Part shown: in pieces, positions 7,011-15,486 of the stretch
Layout of the letters: each line of letters begins with the position of its first letter
Position numbering within the stretch: the stretch's first letter is position 1
Assembly (NCBI RefSeq): GCF_000302595.1
Contig: NZ_AKZJ01000014.1
Coordinates: 1 to 64,000 of the forward strand
From: Pedobacter arcticus A12
Lineage (GTDB): Bacteria > Bacteroidota > Bacteroidia > Sphingobacteriales > Sphingobacteriaceae
DNA length: 64,000 nucleotides
Direction of reading: 5' to 3'
Program-made: the position numbers and the translations under genes
Notes under the pieces: model-generated
Seen by the model: only the letters and a program-made list of their open reading frames with translations
The model's database searches: none
Told to the model about the DNA's origin: nothing

Positions 7011-8860
7011 GCTTCGCTAAGACTTAGCCATCTTAACGTTTTTTCTTCTAATAACTTGTTTGAGTTCTCAATTTCTGCAGAAATTTTAATTAGCTCTTCG
7101 TGGTTCGATTCGTTGTTAAGTTTGTTTGTTAACGTAGAAATTAAGCTTTCTAGTTTAGAAATCTCATCCTCTAATCCATCAAGCTCTAATTTCTCTTTAT
7201 AAGAGAGCTTTGTTTTAACAACTTCTTTTTCAATTTGAGGAGTAGGGGCTGGCTTATTGTCTTTTGTTTGGCTTTTTAGCTGTTCCGCTTCTTCTCTGTA
7301 TGATGAATAGTTTCCGTTAAAAATCCTTACTTCACCATTTCCTTCTAATACGAATAACTGATCGGTTAATTTGTCTACCAAATACCTATCGTGAGAAACC
7401 AATAAAAGAACGCCAGGATAGTTTTCTAAAAACTCCTCTAATACGTTCAATGTGTCAATATCTAAGTCGTTGGTGGGCTCATCTAATATCAAAAAGTTAG
7501 GATTTTTGATAAGCACCTTCATCAAATGCAAGCGTTTCTTTTCGCCACCACTCAATAAGCTTACAAAACCATGTTGTTTTTTTGGAGGAAACAAGAAATG
7601 CGTTAAAAGTTGCGACGCAGAAATTGTTTTTCCATCAGACATTACAATGAACTCTGCAATGTTTTTTACTACATCAATCACTCGTTCGCTTTCATCAAAG
7701 CTTAAACCCGATTGGTGATAATACCCAAATACCGTGGTTTCACCAATAATTACGTCACCCTTATCAGGCGTAAGCTCATTGGTGATGATGTTAAGTAGTG
7801 TAGATTTTCCAGTTCCGTTTTTGCCGGTTAAACCAATTTTATCGCCTTTTTTGAAAACATAACTAAAGTCGTTAAGTATGTTTTTGTTCTGAAAGTCTTT
7901 TGCTACGTGGTGGAGTTCCACAATCTGTTTTCCTTGCCTGCTAACCTTTACATCAAGCTTAACAGATTCTTTGTTAAACTGACCCTTTGTTTTATCTTCT
8001 AAATCGTAAAAAGCATCAATTCTTGCTTTTGATTTTGTTCCTCTGGCTTGTGGCATTCTTCTCATCCACTCCAGCTCTTTCTTTAAAAGATTTTTATTTT
8101 TTGCTAAAACGGTGCTGTTGTTTGCGTCCTGCTCTGCTTTTTTCTCTAGATAATACGCGTATTTACCTTTGTAAGTATAAACTTGACCGTTTTCTAGTTC
8201 GATAATTTCATTACAAACATTATCTAAGAAATACCTGTCGTGGGTGACCATTAAAATGGTTTTTCCGCCACTTGTTAAATAGCTTTCTAACCATTCTATC
8301 GTGTCTATATCTAAGTGGTTGGTAGGTTCGTCAATCACATAAACGTCTGGCTCATCAATCAAAAGCTTTGCTAAGCTTAATCTTTTTCGCTGTCCTCCAG
8401 AAAGGGTGTCAATTTTTTGATCTAGATGATGGATATCTAAGCGACCTAAGATCGTTTTAATCTCATGCTCATATTCCCAGGCTTCTAGGTTGCTTAGTTC
8501 TTCTGTTAAACGAGTAATCTCGTTAACGTCTGGATTTTCTTGCTCTAAAAGTTCCTCGTATTCTCTAATAATCTGCTGTTGGCGGTTATCTAAACTGAAT
8601 ATAAAATCGCTTATACTTTGACCAGCTAGGAATTTCGGGTCTTGTTCTAGGTAACCAAATCTGATATCTTTTGCTTTAACAACTTTGCCTTCGCTAGGCT
8701 TGATTTTTTCCGCTAAAAGCTTTAATAAAGTAGATTTTCCTGCTCCGTTTACACCTACTAGTGCAACTCTTTGCCCCGGTTGAAGTCCGAAGGTTAAATT
8801 TTTAAAAAGCCATTGGTCATTAAATGCATGGCCTAATTGTTCTGCTGATACTATACTCAC
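7007..8860 (-). CDS. uup: ABC-F family ATPase, Uup-like
   Basis: The 617-residue protein has two ABC ATPase domains without membrane segments, the ABC-F layout. Domain 1 has Walker A GVNGAGKST, signature LSGGQRKRLSLAKLL and Walker B VYVIDEPTNHLD. Domain 2 has GKNGTGKST, LLSGGEKKRLHLMK and FLILDEPTNDLD. A linker lies between them, and a charged coiled-coil C-terminus (about 545-617, LSYKEKLELDGLEDEI) is typical of Uup. Uup-type proteins act on ribosomes and also affect transposon excision and branched DNA. The start is GTG, overlapping the previous gene's stop (GTGA). Other ABC-F subfamilies are less likely because of the C-terminal coiled coil. Confidence 0.88.
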   Translation of the reverse strand: MSIVSAEQLGHAFNDQWLFKNLTFGLQPGQRVALVGVNGAGKSTLLKLLAEKIKPSEGKVVKAKDIRFGYLEQDPKFLAGQSISDFIFSLDNRQQQIIREYEELLEQENPDVNEITRLTEELSNLEAWEYEHEIKTILGRLDIHHLDQKIDTLSGGQRKRLSLAKLLIDEPDVYVIDEPTNHLDIDTIEWLESYLTSGGKTILMVTHDRYFLDNVCNEIIELENGQVYTYKGKYAYYLEKKAEQDANNSTVLAKNKNLLKKELEWMRRMPQARGTKSKARIDAFYDLEDKTKGQFNKESVKLDVKVSRQGKQIVELHHVAKDFQNKNILNDFSYVFKKGDKIGLTGKNGTGKSTLLNIITNELTPDKGDVIIGETTVFGYYHQSGLSFDESERVIDVVKNIAEFIVMSDGKTISASQLLTHFLFPPKKQHGFVSLLSGGEKKRLHLMKVLIKNPNFLILDEPTNDLDIDTLNVLEEFLENYPGVLLLVSHDRYLVDKLTDQLFVLEGNGEVRIFNGNYSSYREEAEQLKSQTKDNKPAPTPQIEKEVVKTKLSYKEKLELDGLEDEISKLESLISTLTNKLNNESNHEELIKISAEIENSNKLLEEKTLRWLSLSEA

Positions 8861-9513
8861 ACTAATCTTTTAATTTGTTCTGAATTGTGCACAAAGATGC
8901 CTCTTTTATTTTTAATTGATTCATTAAACATCGCCTTCGCAACGTCTGCTGACTCAATACTTTGATATTTCTTTAAAGGACCAATCAGTGCTAAATCTAC
9001 TAGTTGCATAATGGGCAACATGATCTTCTCCATGGGTCTATTTTCTTTTCTATCACCTTTTAAAAAGGAGGGTTGATAGATTTGGATTGCTTCATAAGAG
9101 AGCACTTTTATCGCATTTTCAATTTCGCCTTTCATTTTGCTGTAAAAATTACCAGATTGTGCATTTGCTCCCATAGCGGTTACTAAATGATATTGACGAG
9201 CACCGTTTTTTAAAGCTTGCTCGGCAAAATATAATGGAATATCATAATCTACCTTTCTATAGTCTTTTAGATTTGGCGTTTTCTTTTTTGTGGAACCCAA
9301 ACAGCAAAATACGATGGTGCCATTTATGCCATCACTTACATCATTCAATTTTTCAAAATCTGTTACAATTTGTTTTAATTTAGGATGAGTAATAGGTAAA
9401 GCTTTCCTCACGTAAATGGTGAGCTCTCCGTAAGCCGGACTGTCGAGCAACAACTTCAGCAAGTGACTGCCAATAAGTCCGCTAGCGCCTAGCAATATTG
9501 CCTTTTCTTTCAT
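8857..9513 (-). CDS. NAD(P)-binding Rossmann protein, HTATIP2/atypical SDR type
   Basis: From the ATG at 9513 the protein is 218 residues. The N-terminus has the dinucleotide motif LLGASGLIGSHLL, then TIYVRKALP and VFCCLGSTKKKTP. It continues with the atypical-SDR segment DIPLYFAEQALKNG and YHLVTAMGANAQSGNFYSKM, which contains a Y-x-x-x-K-like element. Relatives are annotated as NAD-dependent epimerase/dehydratase or oxidoreductase; the substrate is unknown. The next start on the same strand (uup) overlaps its stop by 4 nt, so the two are translationally coupled. Confidence 0.75.
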   Translation of the reverse strand: MKEKAILLGASGLIGSHLLKLLLDSPAYGELTIYVRKALPITHPKLKQIVTDFEKLNDVSDGINGTIVFCCLGSTKKKTPNLKDYRKVDYDIPLYFAEQALKNGARQYHLVTAMGANAQSGNFYSKMKGEIENAIKVLSYEAIQIYQPSFLKGDRKENRPMEKIMLPIMQLVDLALIGPLKKYQSIESADVAKAMFNESIKNKRGIFVHNSEQIKRLV

Positions 9514-9602
9514 AGGATTCGCTGTTTTTTGCGCAACAAAAATACACAATAAAATTTGGAATAATATTTGTGTGTTTAAACATGTAATTTAAAGACAGTA
9601 TT

Positions 9603-10313
9603 ATGAAAACTATTTTTCATCCAGCAAAGGAAAGAGGCTTTAACAGTTTAGGTTGGTTAAAGAGCCATCATTCTTTCAGTTTCGGTCAATATAGCGACCC
9701 AAAGAAAATGAATTTCGGACTTTTAAGGGTGTTGAACGACGACCATGTGGAACAGTCAATGGGTTTTGGTGCTCACGGACATAAAAACATGGAAATTATT
9801 AGCATTCCGTTACACGGAGCTTTGAGACACAAAGATAGCACAGGGAGAGACGAGATTATTAAATCTGGCGATGTACAGATTATGTCTGCTGGATCTGGTA
9901 TCCAACATTCGGAGTATAATGCTTCTAAAGAGGAGCCGGTTGATTTTTTACAGATTTGGGTTTTCCCTAAAGCAGAGGATATCGAGCCTCGTTATGAGCA
10001 AAAATCGTTTTCTGACAAGGATAAGGTAAACAAGTTTTTGACCGTTGTTTCTCCAAATGAAGATGATGGCGCTATTTTTATCAACCAGGATGCATGGTTT
10101 TCTTTAAGCCACATAAATACTGGTGTGGCGCTTGATTACAAGCTTAGAAGTAAGGAAAATGGCGTTTATGTGTTTGTTATTGATGGGTCAATAGAGATAA
10201 GTAACCAAACACTTGAAAAAAGAGACGCTTTAGGCGTTTATGACACAGAGAATTTTGCAATCAAAGCCAGCACAGACGCTAAGGTGTTGTTAATCGAAGT
10301 TCCAATGGCTTAG
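9603..10313 (+). CDS. Pirin family protein (YhaK/quercetinase-like)
   Basis: The 236-residue bicupin has the pirin metal-binding motif region FGAHGHKNMEIISIPL at about residues 56-71, followed by GDVQIMSAGSGIQHSE and the C-terminal cupin half. Pirins bind Fe and some members oxidise quercetin; others act as redox regulators, so the reaction is not assignable here. Length matches YhaK-type members. It is transcribed alone, divergent from the oxidoreductase gene, and is followed by a strong hairpin. Confidence 0.88.
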   Translation: MKTIFHPAKERGFNSLGWLKSHHSFSFGQYSDPKKMNFGLLRVLNDDHVEQSMGFGAHGHKNMEIISIPLHGALRHKDSTGRDEIIKSGDVQIMSAGSGIQHSEYNASKEEPVDFLQIWVFPKAEDIEPRYEQKSFSDKDKVNKFLTVVSPNEDDGAIFINQDAWFSLSHINTGVALDYKLRSKENGVYVFVIDGSIEISNQTLEKRDALGVYDTENFAIKASTDAKVLLIEVPMA

Positions 10314-10337
10314 AAAACTGTTGCGTTTTATATCCAT

Positions 10338-10374
10338 AAAAAGGGCTGATTCTCGTTAGAAAATCAGCCCTTTT
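10338..10374. terminator. Bidirectional intrinsic terminator
   Basis: The hairpin has arms AAAAAGGGCTGATT and AATCAGCCCTTTT with a short loop and T-runs on both strands. It lies between the convergent pirin and ExuT-like genes and can serve both. Confidence 0.8.
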
Positions 10375-10394
10375 AATATAACAGCTTTTTACAA

Positions 10395-11834
10395 TTAAGC
10401 CATCGTGATTGGTTGGTACTTAGGTACCAAAGTTTTCATTACGGTCCAGCCAATTAAATAGCATACAGAACATACACAGAATATAATGAAATATCCTGCT
10501 TCTATGCCGTGAAAGCCCATAAATGACATGTCGGTGTTTTTACTGAAATCGAACAACATTCCAGATCCTTTGTTGATAAATACGGAACCTATTCCACCAG
10601 CTAAACCGCCAATACCTGTAATGGTAGCAATTGCTTTTTTAGGGAACATATCGCCAACGGTGGTGAAAATATTTGCCGACCATGCTTGGTGTGCCGCACC
10701 TGCTATACCAATTATAATTACCGGTAGCCAATAAGTCAAATGGCCCAGAGGCTGAGCTACCATCGCCAGTAATGGAAAAAATGCAAAAATCAACATTGCT
10801 CTCATCCTTCCGGCGTAAGGATCCATCCCCTTTTTCTCAACAAAGTAAGTTGGCAACCAACCTCCAATAATTGATAATAAGGTGATGGCGTACAATACAA
10901 ACAATGGGAAGGCCGCTTCTGTAGAGTCCATTCCATAAACAGAGCTTAGGTAAGCTGGTGTCCAGAATAAGAAGAACCACCAAACGCCATCGGTCATAAA
11001 CTTTCCGAAAGCGAAAGCCCAGGTTTGCTTGTATTTAAAGCATTCTGCAAAAGAAACTTTTTCAGTAGTCTCGGCAACATAACCTGCTATTTTGCTGTCG
11101 GCAATAATATCCTGGTTAATATAATCAAGTTCGTGAGGGTTTACTTTAGCATGTTTTTCTGGTTTTTCATACATAAAGATCCAGAATCCCATCCAAACAA
11201 AACCTAGCGCACCTATAATGAGGAAAGCCATTTCCCATCCATAAGCCTTAGCTATAAAAGGAATAGAAATTGGGGCCGCCAAGGCGCCTACGGTTGCACC
11301 AGCATTAAAAATACTGGTAGAAAATGCCCTGTCTTTTTTCGGAAAATATTCTGCAGTTGCTTTAATTGCAGCTGGGAAGTTTCCTGCTTCTCCTAAAGCC
11401 AAAACAAAGCGAGCGAAGATAAATAAGGTCACACTCACAGACATTACCATCCCGGTATTATTGGCTAACTTGAGTGCGTCTTTTGCACCTTCAAATCCTA
11501 CGAACCAGTTGCCTGTTACTATTCCAGAAGTAGCGATACCGCAGAAAGCATGTAAACACGCACCTACAGACCAAATTCCGATAGCCCAAAGGAAACCTTT
11601 TTTAGTATCCATCCAATCCACAAATCTCCCTGCAAACAGCAAAGAAACAGCATAGAAAAGAGAAAATAAGGCCGTAATATTACCGTAATCATCATTGGTC
11701 CAGTGAAACTCTGGAGCTATAAAATCTTTCCAAGTTAAGGAAAGCACCTGCCTGTCCAGATAATTAATGGTGGTTGCAAAAAATAGCAGGGAACAGATGG
11801 TCCATCTGTAGCTACTCATTTTTTCAATCTTCAT
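10395..11834 (-). CDS. exuT: MFS transporter, hexuronate transporter-like (ACS family)
   Basis: The 479-residue protein has about 12 hydrophobic segments and the N-terminal MFS signature TINYLDRQVLSLTW with the loop-2/3 motif GRFVDWMDTKKG. This is the anion:cation symporter family that includes ExuT (hexuronates) and galactarate/glucarate transporters. LGEAGNFPAAIKATAEYFP is characteristic. It is directly downstream of eda and next to kdgK, so import of an aldohexuronate or ketodeoxy sugar acid is a good inference. The insert LANNTGMV (about 125-132) is a usual feature of Bacteroidota members as far as I can tell. Confidence 0.82.
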   Translation of the reverse strand: MKIEKMSSYRWTICSLLFFATTINYLDRQVLSLTWKDFIAPEFHWTNDDYGNITALFSLFYAVSLLFAGRFVDWMDTKKGFLWAIGIWSVGACLHAFCGIATSGIVTGNWFVGFEGAKDALKLANNTGMVMSVSVTLFIFARFVLALGEAGNFPAAIKATAEYFPKKDRAFSTSIFNAGATVGALAAPISIPFIAKAYGWEMAFLIIGALGFVWMGFWIFMYEKPEKHAKVNPHELDYINQDIIADSKIAGYVAETTEKVSFAECFKYKQTWAFAFGKFMTDGVWWFFLFWTPAYLSSVYGMDSTEAAFPLFVLYAITLLSIIGGWLPTYFVEKKGMDPYAGRMRAMLIFAFFPLLAMVAQPLGHLTYWLPVIIIGIAGAAHQAWSANIFTTVGDMFPKKAIATITGIGGLAGGIGSVFINKGSGMLFDFSKNTDMSFMGFHGIEAGYFIIFCVCSVCYLIGWTVMKTLVPKYQPITMA

Positions 11835-11837
11835 ATT

Positions 11838-12500
11838 TTAGTTTTTAATTGATTTAATCAAAGCCAACACCTCTTTGGTGTCTTTTGATAGTTTATCGTA
11901 GTTTCCGTTTTCCATTACATCTTTGCTAATCAACTTGCTGCCCATACCTACGGCACAAACACCAGCTTTAAACCAGCTAGAAATATTAGCTTCGCTTAAA
12001 TCAACACCGCCTGTTGGCATAAATAACTGTCCTCTAAACAATTCTTTGATAGAAGATATAAACTCCTGGCCTAGAATATTTGCAGGGAAAATTTTAATTA
12101 AACCAGCATTATGCTTTTGTGCAAGCGCAATTTCAGTAGGCGTCATACAGCCTGGAATCCATAGAATACCAGCAGCGTTAATCAGTTCTGCAACTTCAGG
12201 CACCACAATTGGACACACAATAAAATCAGCACCAGCATCAATAAAATCTTGCGCTTCTGCAGGCGTTTTAATTGTTCCAATACCTAATTTTAGCTCAGGC
12301 ATTGTTTTTTTTGCAACTTCTTTTAACTTTTTAAAGTTAGCAAGCGCTTCTTTACCCCTATTGGTATATTCAATCACCCTTACACCAGCATCATACACAG
12401 TTTGTGTAATGTCAATACTTTTTTGTTCATCAGCATGAAAAAATAAAGGAAGCATACCTTGGTCGGTAATCGCTTTTAGAAGCATAGATTTTGTATCCAT
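11838..12500 (-). CDS. eda: 2-keto-3-deoxy-6-phosphogluconate aldolase
   Basis: The enzyme cleaves KDPG to pyruvate and glyceraldehyde-3-phosphate in uronate and Entner-Doudoroff catabolism. From the ATG at 12500 it is 220 residues, matching the KDPG/KHG aldolase barrel. GVRVIEYTNRG carries the catalytic Glu, GADFIVCPIVVPEV and WIPGCMTPTEI shape the barrel, and LIKIFPANILG holds the Schiff-base lysine. A longer in-frame start upstream only adds a hydrophobic stretch absent from the family. The exuT-like gene starts 3 nt after its stop, a tight operon; kdgK, which makes its substrate, is divergent. Confidence 0.93.
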   Translation of the reverse strand: MDTKSMLLKAITDQGMLPLFFHADEQKSIDITQTVYDAGVRVIEYTNRGKEALANFKKLKEVAKKTMPELKLGIGTIKTPAEAQDFIDAGADFIVCPIVVPEVAELINAAGILWIPGCMTPTEIALAQKHNAGLIKIFPANILGQEFISSIKELFRGQLFMPTGGVDLSEANISSWFKAGVCAVGMGSKLISKDVMENGNYDKLSKDTKEVLALIKSIKN

Positions 12501-12646
12501 TTTTGTATAATTTATTAGGTTTTGTGTTAAAGAGATAACTAATGTAGCTATTATAAGATAATTTGCGTTCATGTTGGGTAGATTAATTTACGCAATCGAT
12601 ACCGATGATTTTCATGTAAAAAGAGCTTTTGTAACAGCCTTTATCG

Positions 12647-12654
12647 TACTTTTG
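12647..12654 (+). promoter_or_regulatory. Candidate -7 element upstream of kdgK
   Basis: TACTTTTG fits TAnnTTTG, 62 nt before the kdgK start. A TTG at 12629-12631 is only 15 nt upstream, shorter than the usual 19-21, so only the -7 half is convincing. Confidence 0.4.
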
Positions 12655-12715
12655 GTTAATACAGGTGGAATTATTTTTATAAACCAATTTTTAATTTACT
12701 AAACAACAGCAAACG

Positions 12716-13741
12716 ATGTCAAAAAAAGTCGTAACCCTTGGAGAAATAATGATGCGATTATCAACTCCAGATTTCAAAAGATTTGTGCAGAGTGATTCAT
12801 TTGATGTAACCTACGGTGGCGGAGAAGCTAACGTGGCAGCAGCAATTTGTAACTATGGTTTAAACGGAACATTCGTTTCTAAAGTACCTGATACTGCAGT
12901 TGGTCAAGCGGCAATCAACCATTTACGTAGATATGGCGTTGACACTAAGTTTGTTGCCAGAGGCGGAAACAGACTAGGAATTTATTTCTTGGAAACTGGT
13001 GCGTCTATGAGAGCTTCGCAAGTAATTTATGACAGAGCAGATGCTTCAATTGCTGAGTGTGATGCTTCTGAATTTGATTGGGATGCAATTTTTGAAGGTG
13101 CTGATTGGTTCCATACTACTGGAATTACCCCAGCATTAAGCGATAGAGCTGCAGCTTTAACTTTAGCAGCACTAAAAGCAGCAAAAGAAAGAGGCGTTAC
13201 TACCAGTATCGACTTAAACTACCGTAAAAAATTATGGAGTAAAGAAAAAGCTCAGAAAGTAATGACAGAGCTTTGCCAATATGTTGATGTTTGTATCGGT
13301 AACGAAGAAGATGCAGAAATCAGCTTAGGTTTTCACAACAGTAAAACAGACGTTACCAAAGGTGAGTTGAACCTAGACGGATTTAAAGACATTTGTAAGC
13401 AAATGAAAGCGAAATTCAATTTCAAATACATTGCTTCGACTTTAAGAGAAAGCTATAGCGCATCTGACAACGGATGGAGCGCATTGGTTTACGACGGTAA
13501 CGAATTCCACCATACAAAAGAATACAAAGTACGTATTGTTGACCGTGTTGGTAGTGGCGATTCATTTGCAAGCGGTTTCATTTTTGGTTTAGTAACCGGA
13601 AAATCAATGAAAGATGCGGCAGAATTTGGTGTTGCTGCTTCTGCATTAAAACATACAATCCCAGGCGATTTAAACCATGCTACGCGTTCAGAAGTTGAAG
13701 GTTTAGTAGGTGGTGATGGTTCTGGTAGAGTAGTGAGATAA
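12716..13741 (+). CDS. kdgK: 2-keto-3-deoxygluconate kinase (PfkB family)
   Basis: The 341-residue sugar kinase begins LGEIMMRLSTPDF and has the N-terminal PfkB glycine motif GGGEANVAAAI. The C-terminal ATP/anion-hole motif DRVGSGDSFASGFIFG contains the catalytic Asp. KDG kinase phosphorylates ketodeoxygluconate at the 6-position, and the product is the substrate of the divergent eda gene. That context supports KDG kinase over other PfkB members (ribokinase, fructokinase). It is followed by a hairpin terminator about 155 nt downstream. Confidence 0.88.
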   Translation: MSKKVVTLGEIMMRLSTPDFKRFVQSDSFDVTYGGGEANVAAAICNYGLNGTFVSKVPDTAVGQAAINHLRRYGVDTKFVARGGNRLGIYFLETGASMRASQVIYDRADASIAECDASEFDWDAIFEGADWFHTTGITPALSDRAAALTLAALKAAKERGVTTSIDLNYRKKLWSKEKAQKVMTELCQYVDVCIGNEEDAEISLGFHNSKTDVTKGELNLDGFKDICKQMKAKFNFKYIASTLRESYSASDNGWSALVYDGNEFHHTKEYKVRIVDRVGSGDSFASGFIFGLVTGKSMKDAAEFGVAASALKHTIPGDLNHATRSEVEGLVGGDGSGRVVR

Positions 13742-14144
13742 TTTGATAGTCTATAGACGATGGTCGATTGTCCATGGACTTTTCAAGATAGATAGGAAAT
13801 GATTTGGGCGTTTTAACACGCTATCCGTTATATATTTTTTGTCACCCTGAGCGAAGTCGAAGGACAAAAAAGGATGTCACTTCTATCGTTAACGCATAAA
13901 AAAGTCCATGATCAATATCTGATTCATGGACTTTTTAAATAGATTAAGCCTCACCCCAACCCTCTCCGAAGGATAGGGGGCTATCTAATCACGGGAAGGA
14001 CTAATGAACTAAAAAGAATTTGGGGTTTGGGATTTCGGGAAAACAATGAACTAATTCGCCACCCAGCAGATACTAATTGACTAGTTTTGCCACAACGCAA
14101 ATCCCTAACAACCTAACAAACCAACCACCTAACAAACTAAAAAA
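13742..14144. other. Gene-free spacer with REP-like, inverted and CA-rich repeats
   Basis: This 403 nt gap has no coding signal. It holds GTCACCCTGAGCGAAGTCGA (13841-13860), a member of a repeat seen at three other sites in the window. A terminator hairpin lies at 13898-13936 with an outlying GTCCATGGACTTTT copy near 13769, and CCTCACCCCAACCCTCTCC sits near 13950. Just before the next gene is a degenerate tandem of CTAACAA/ACCAAC units (about 14103-14140). Confidence 0.6.
13898..13936 (+). terminator. Hairpin terminator downstream of kdgK
   Basis: Arms AAAAAAGTCCATGA and TCATGGACTTTTT with a 12 nt loop end in a T-run on the plus strand; the mirrored A-run would also serve the minus strand. 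Confidence 0.65.
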
Positions 14145-14594
14145 ATGATTATAGATACCTTAGCAAACGCAGACAAATACACAAGTGTACACCCATTATT
14201 TGCACAAGCTTTTGCATACATTAAAGCAACAGATTTAACCACTATAGAAGTAGGTAAATACGAAATTGCAGATGGTTTAAAAGCAATTGTTTCTGACAAA
14301 GCAGGGATGACTGCAGCAGAATCAGAAGCTAAATTTGAGTGCCATAACCAGAATATTGATATCCAGGTTTGTATCCGCGGAACAGAAAATATCGGGTGGA
14401 AAACCAGAAACGAATGTAAAGATCAAAAAGGCGATTATAACCCAGAGAAAGATGTTCTGTTTTTTAACGATAAGCCAACTATGCACTTCACTTTAAACGA
14501 TAATCAGTTCGTGGTTTTCTTTCCAGAAGATGTTCACGCTCCAATGATTGCCGATGGGGAAGTAAAGAAAATGGTGATAAAAGTGAGGAAGTAA
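14145..14594 (+). CDS. YhcH/YjgK/YiaL family protein (DUF386, EbgC-like)
   Basis: The 149-residue single-domain cupin-like protein shows the family pattern: ADGLKAIVSDKAGMT, a central ECHNQNIDIQVCIRGTENI with metal-ligand His and acidic residues, and C-terminal FVVFFPEDVHAPMI. The family includes the beta subunit of evolved beta-galactosidase (EbgC) and sugar-acid cluster proteins thought to act as sugar anomerases or isomerases. Its position after kdgK, eda and an exuT-like gene fits a role in uronate or sialate metabolism, which is inference. A hairpin follows the stop. Confidence 0.88.
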   Translation: MIIDTLANADKYTSVHPLFAQAFAYIKATDLTTIEVGKYEIADGLKAIVSDKAGMTAAESEAKFECHNQNIDIQVCIRGTENIGWKTRNECKDQKGDYNPEKDVLFFNDKPTMHFTLNDNQFVVFFPEDVHAPMIADGEVKKMVIKVRK

Positions 14595-14617
14595 TATTTC
14601 TTTGTTTTAATATTGCC

Positions 14618-14653
14618 AAAAAGCCATTGTACACTACGCACAATGGCTTTTTT
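14618..14653. terminator. Intrinsic terminator between convergent genes
   Basis: Arms AAAAAGCCATTGT and ACAATGGCTTTTTT around an 8 nt loop, with T-runs on both strands, lie between the YhcH-like gene and the minus-strand outer-membrane protein gene. Confidence 0.8.
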
Positions 14654-14670
14654 GTTTATTGATTTTATTT

Positions 14671-15348
14671 TTAAAACGTATAGCCTAAGCTTATGCCGAA
14701 ATATGGCTGGAATCCATCACTAGTAAAAATAGGCGTAAACCCACCTCTAAAAGAAAAACCGCTAGTTACAGGCTGTAACCTGTACATAAAGGCCATGGTT
14801 CCAATCACGGTACTACCGCCATTTCCAAAAAAGCTATCATTATCTAAAGATAAACTAGCGTAAGTAGCTCCAAGCCCCACTTCAAATAAGTTTTTACCGT
14901 CACCTAGTAAATAGTTTAATGATACCGGAACAGTTATAAAAGAATCTCCATCTCCACCAATGGCTCCAATACCAACCCTACCTCCAATACCATTGCGTTT
15001 ATTGCTAAATCTAGTGTCATAATTGGCACTCATTATTAATCCCTGTGCTCCAAGTTCTACATAAACGTTTTGTGCTCTTTTACTCGAAATGGTTGGAGAC
15101 ATTGCTTGGTTTTGTATGTTCTCAGTCGTTCCGTTTTCATAAACAATTTTAAAAACCTGATCTTTTCCTATTGTGTAAAGGGGGCCGTTTTGGTTAGCAA
15201 ATACTTTATATTTAATTTCTGTGGACCCAATCTCTATTACCTTGGTTTCTAATACTTCTCCATTGGTTTTATAAACTTTGTCTTGGGCAGTAGCAATTGC
15301 GGCGGTTGCAAATAGCAGTATAGCCGTCAATCTTAATAATTTTTTCAT
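14671..15348 (-). CDS. Small outer-membrane beta-barrel protein of unknown function
   Basis: The 225-residue protein has a clear signal peptide (residues 1-22, ending ATAQ). A short N-terminal domain follows (DKVYKTNGEVLETKVIEIG; TEIKYKVFANQNGPLYTI), resembling sequences that precede barrels in Bacteroidota. From about residue 90 come alternating glycine/aromatic beta strands ending in LGYTF, the C-terminal aromatic typical of outer-membrane barrels. I do not recognise a specific function. It is 139 nt from glgC and may be transcribed separately. Confidence 0.7.
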   Translation of the reverse strand: MKKLLRLTAILLFATAAIATAQDKVYKTNGEVLETKVIEIGSTEIKYKVFANQNGPLYTIGKDQVFKIVYENGTTENIQNQAMSPTISSKRAQNVYVELGAQGLIMSANYDTRFSNKRNGIGGRVGIGAIGGDGDSFITVPVSLNYLLGDGKNLFEVGLGATYASLSLDNDSFFGNGGSTVIGTMAFMYRLQPVTSGFSFRGGFTPIFTSDGFQPYFGISLGYTF

Positions 15349-15433
15349 GTTTTATTTTTGGTTTGATTAGCCAATTTTAGGTATTTTATTTGAATAAAGC
15401 GTACGATTTTATTTTGCCAAAAAAATAAAGACA

Positions 15434-15463
15434 CAAAAAAAGAGCTACCTAAAAGACAGCTCC
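15434..15463 (-). terminator. Terminator of glgA-glgC
   Basis: On the minus strand the hairpin GAGCT...AGCTC is followed by seven T residues, 24 nt after the glgC stop. The stem is short. Confidence 0.5.
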
Positions 15464-15486
15464 TTATGCTTAAATTAATTTTTTAA

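Noticed and set aside
7007-8860. Antibiotic-resistance ABC-F protein
   Set aside because: The C-terminal coiled coil and overall sequence fit housekeeping Uup; nothing points to a drug-protection subtype.
12501-12572. N-terminal extension of eda with a hydrophobic stretch
   Set aside because: KDPG aldolases are cytosolic and lack it; the ATG at 12500 gives the normal length.
13841-13860. CRISPR array
   Set aside because: The REP-like copies are single or paired and far apart; no regular spacer arrangement exists anywhere in the window.
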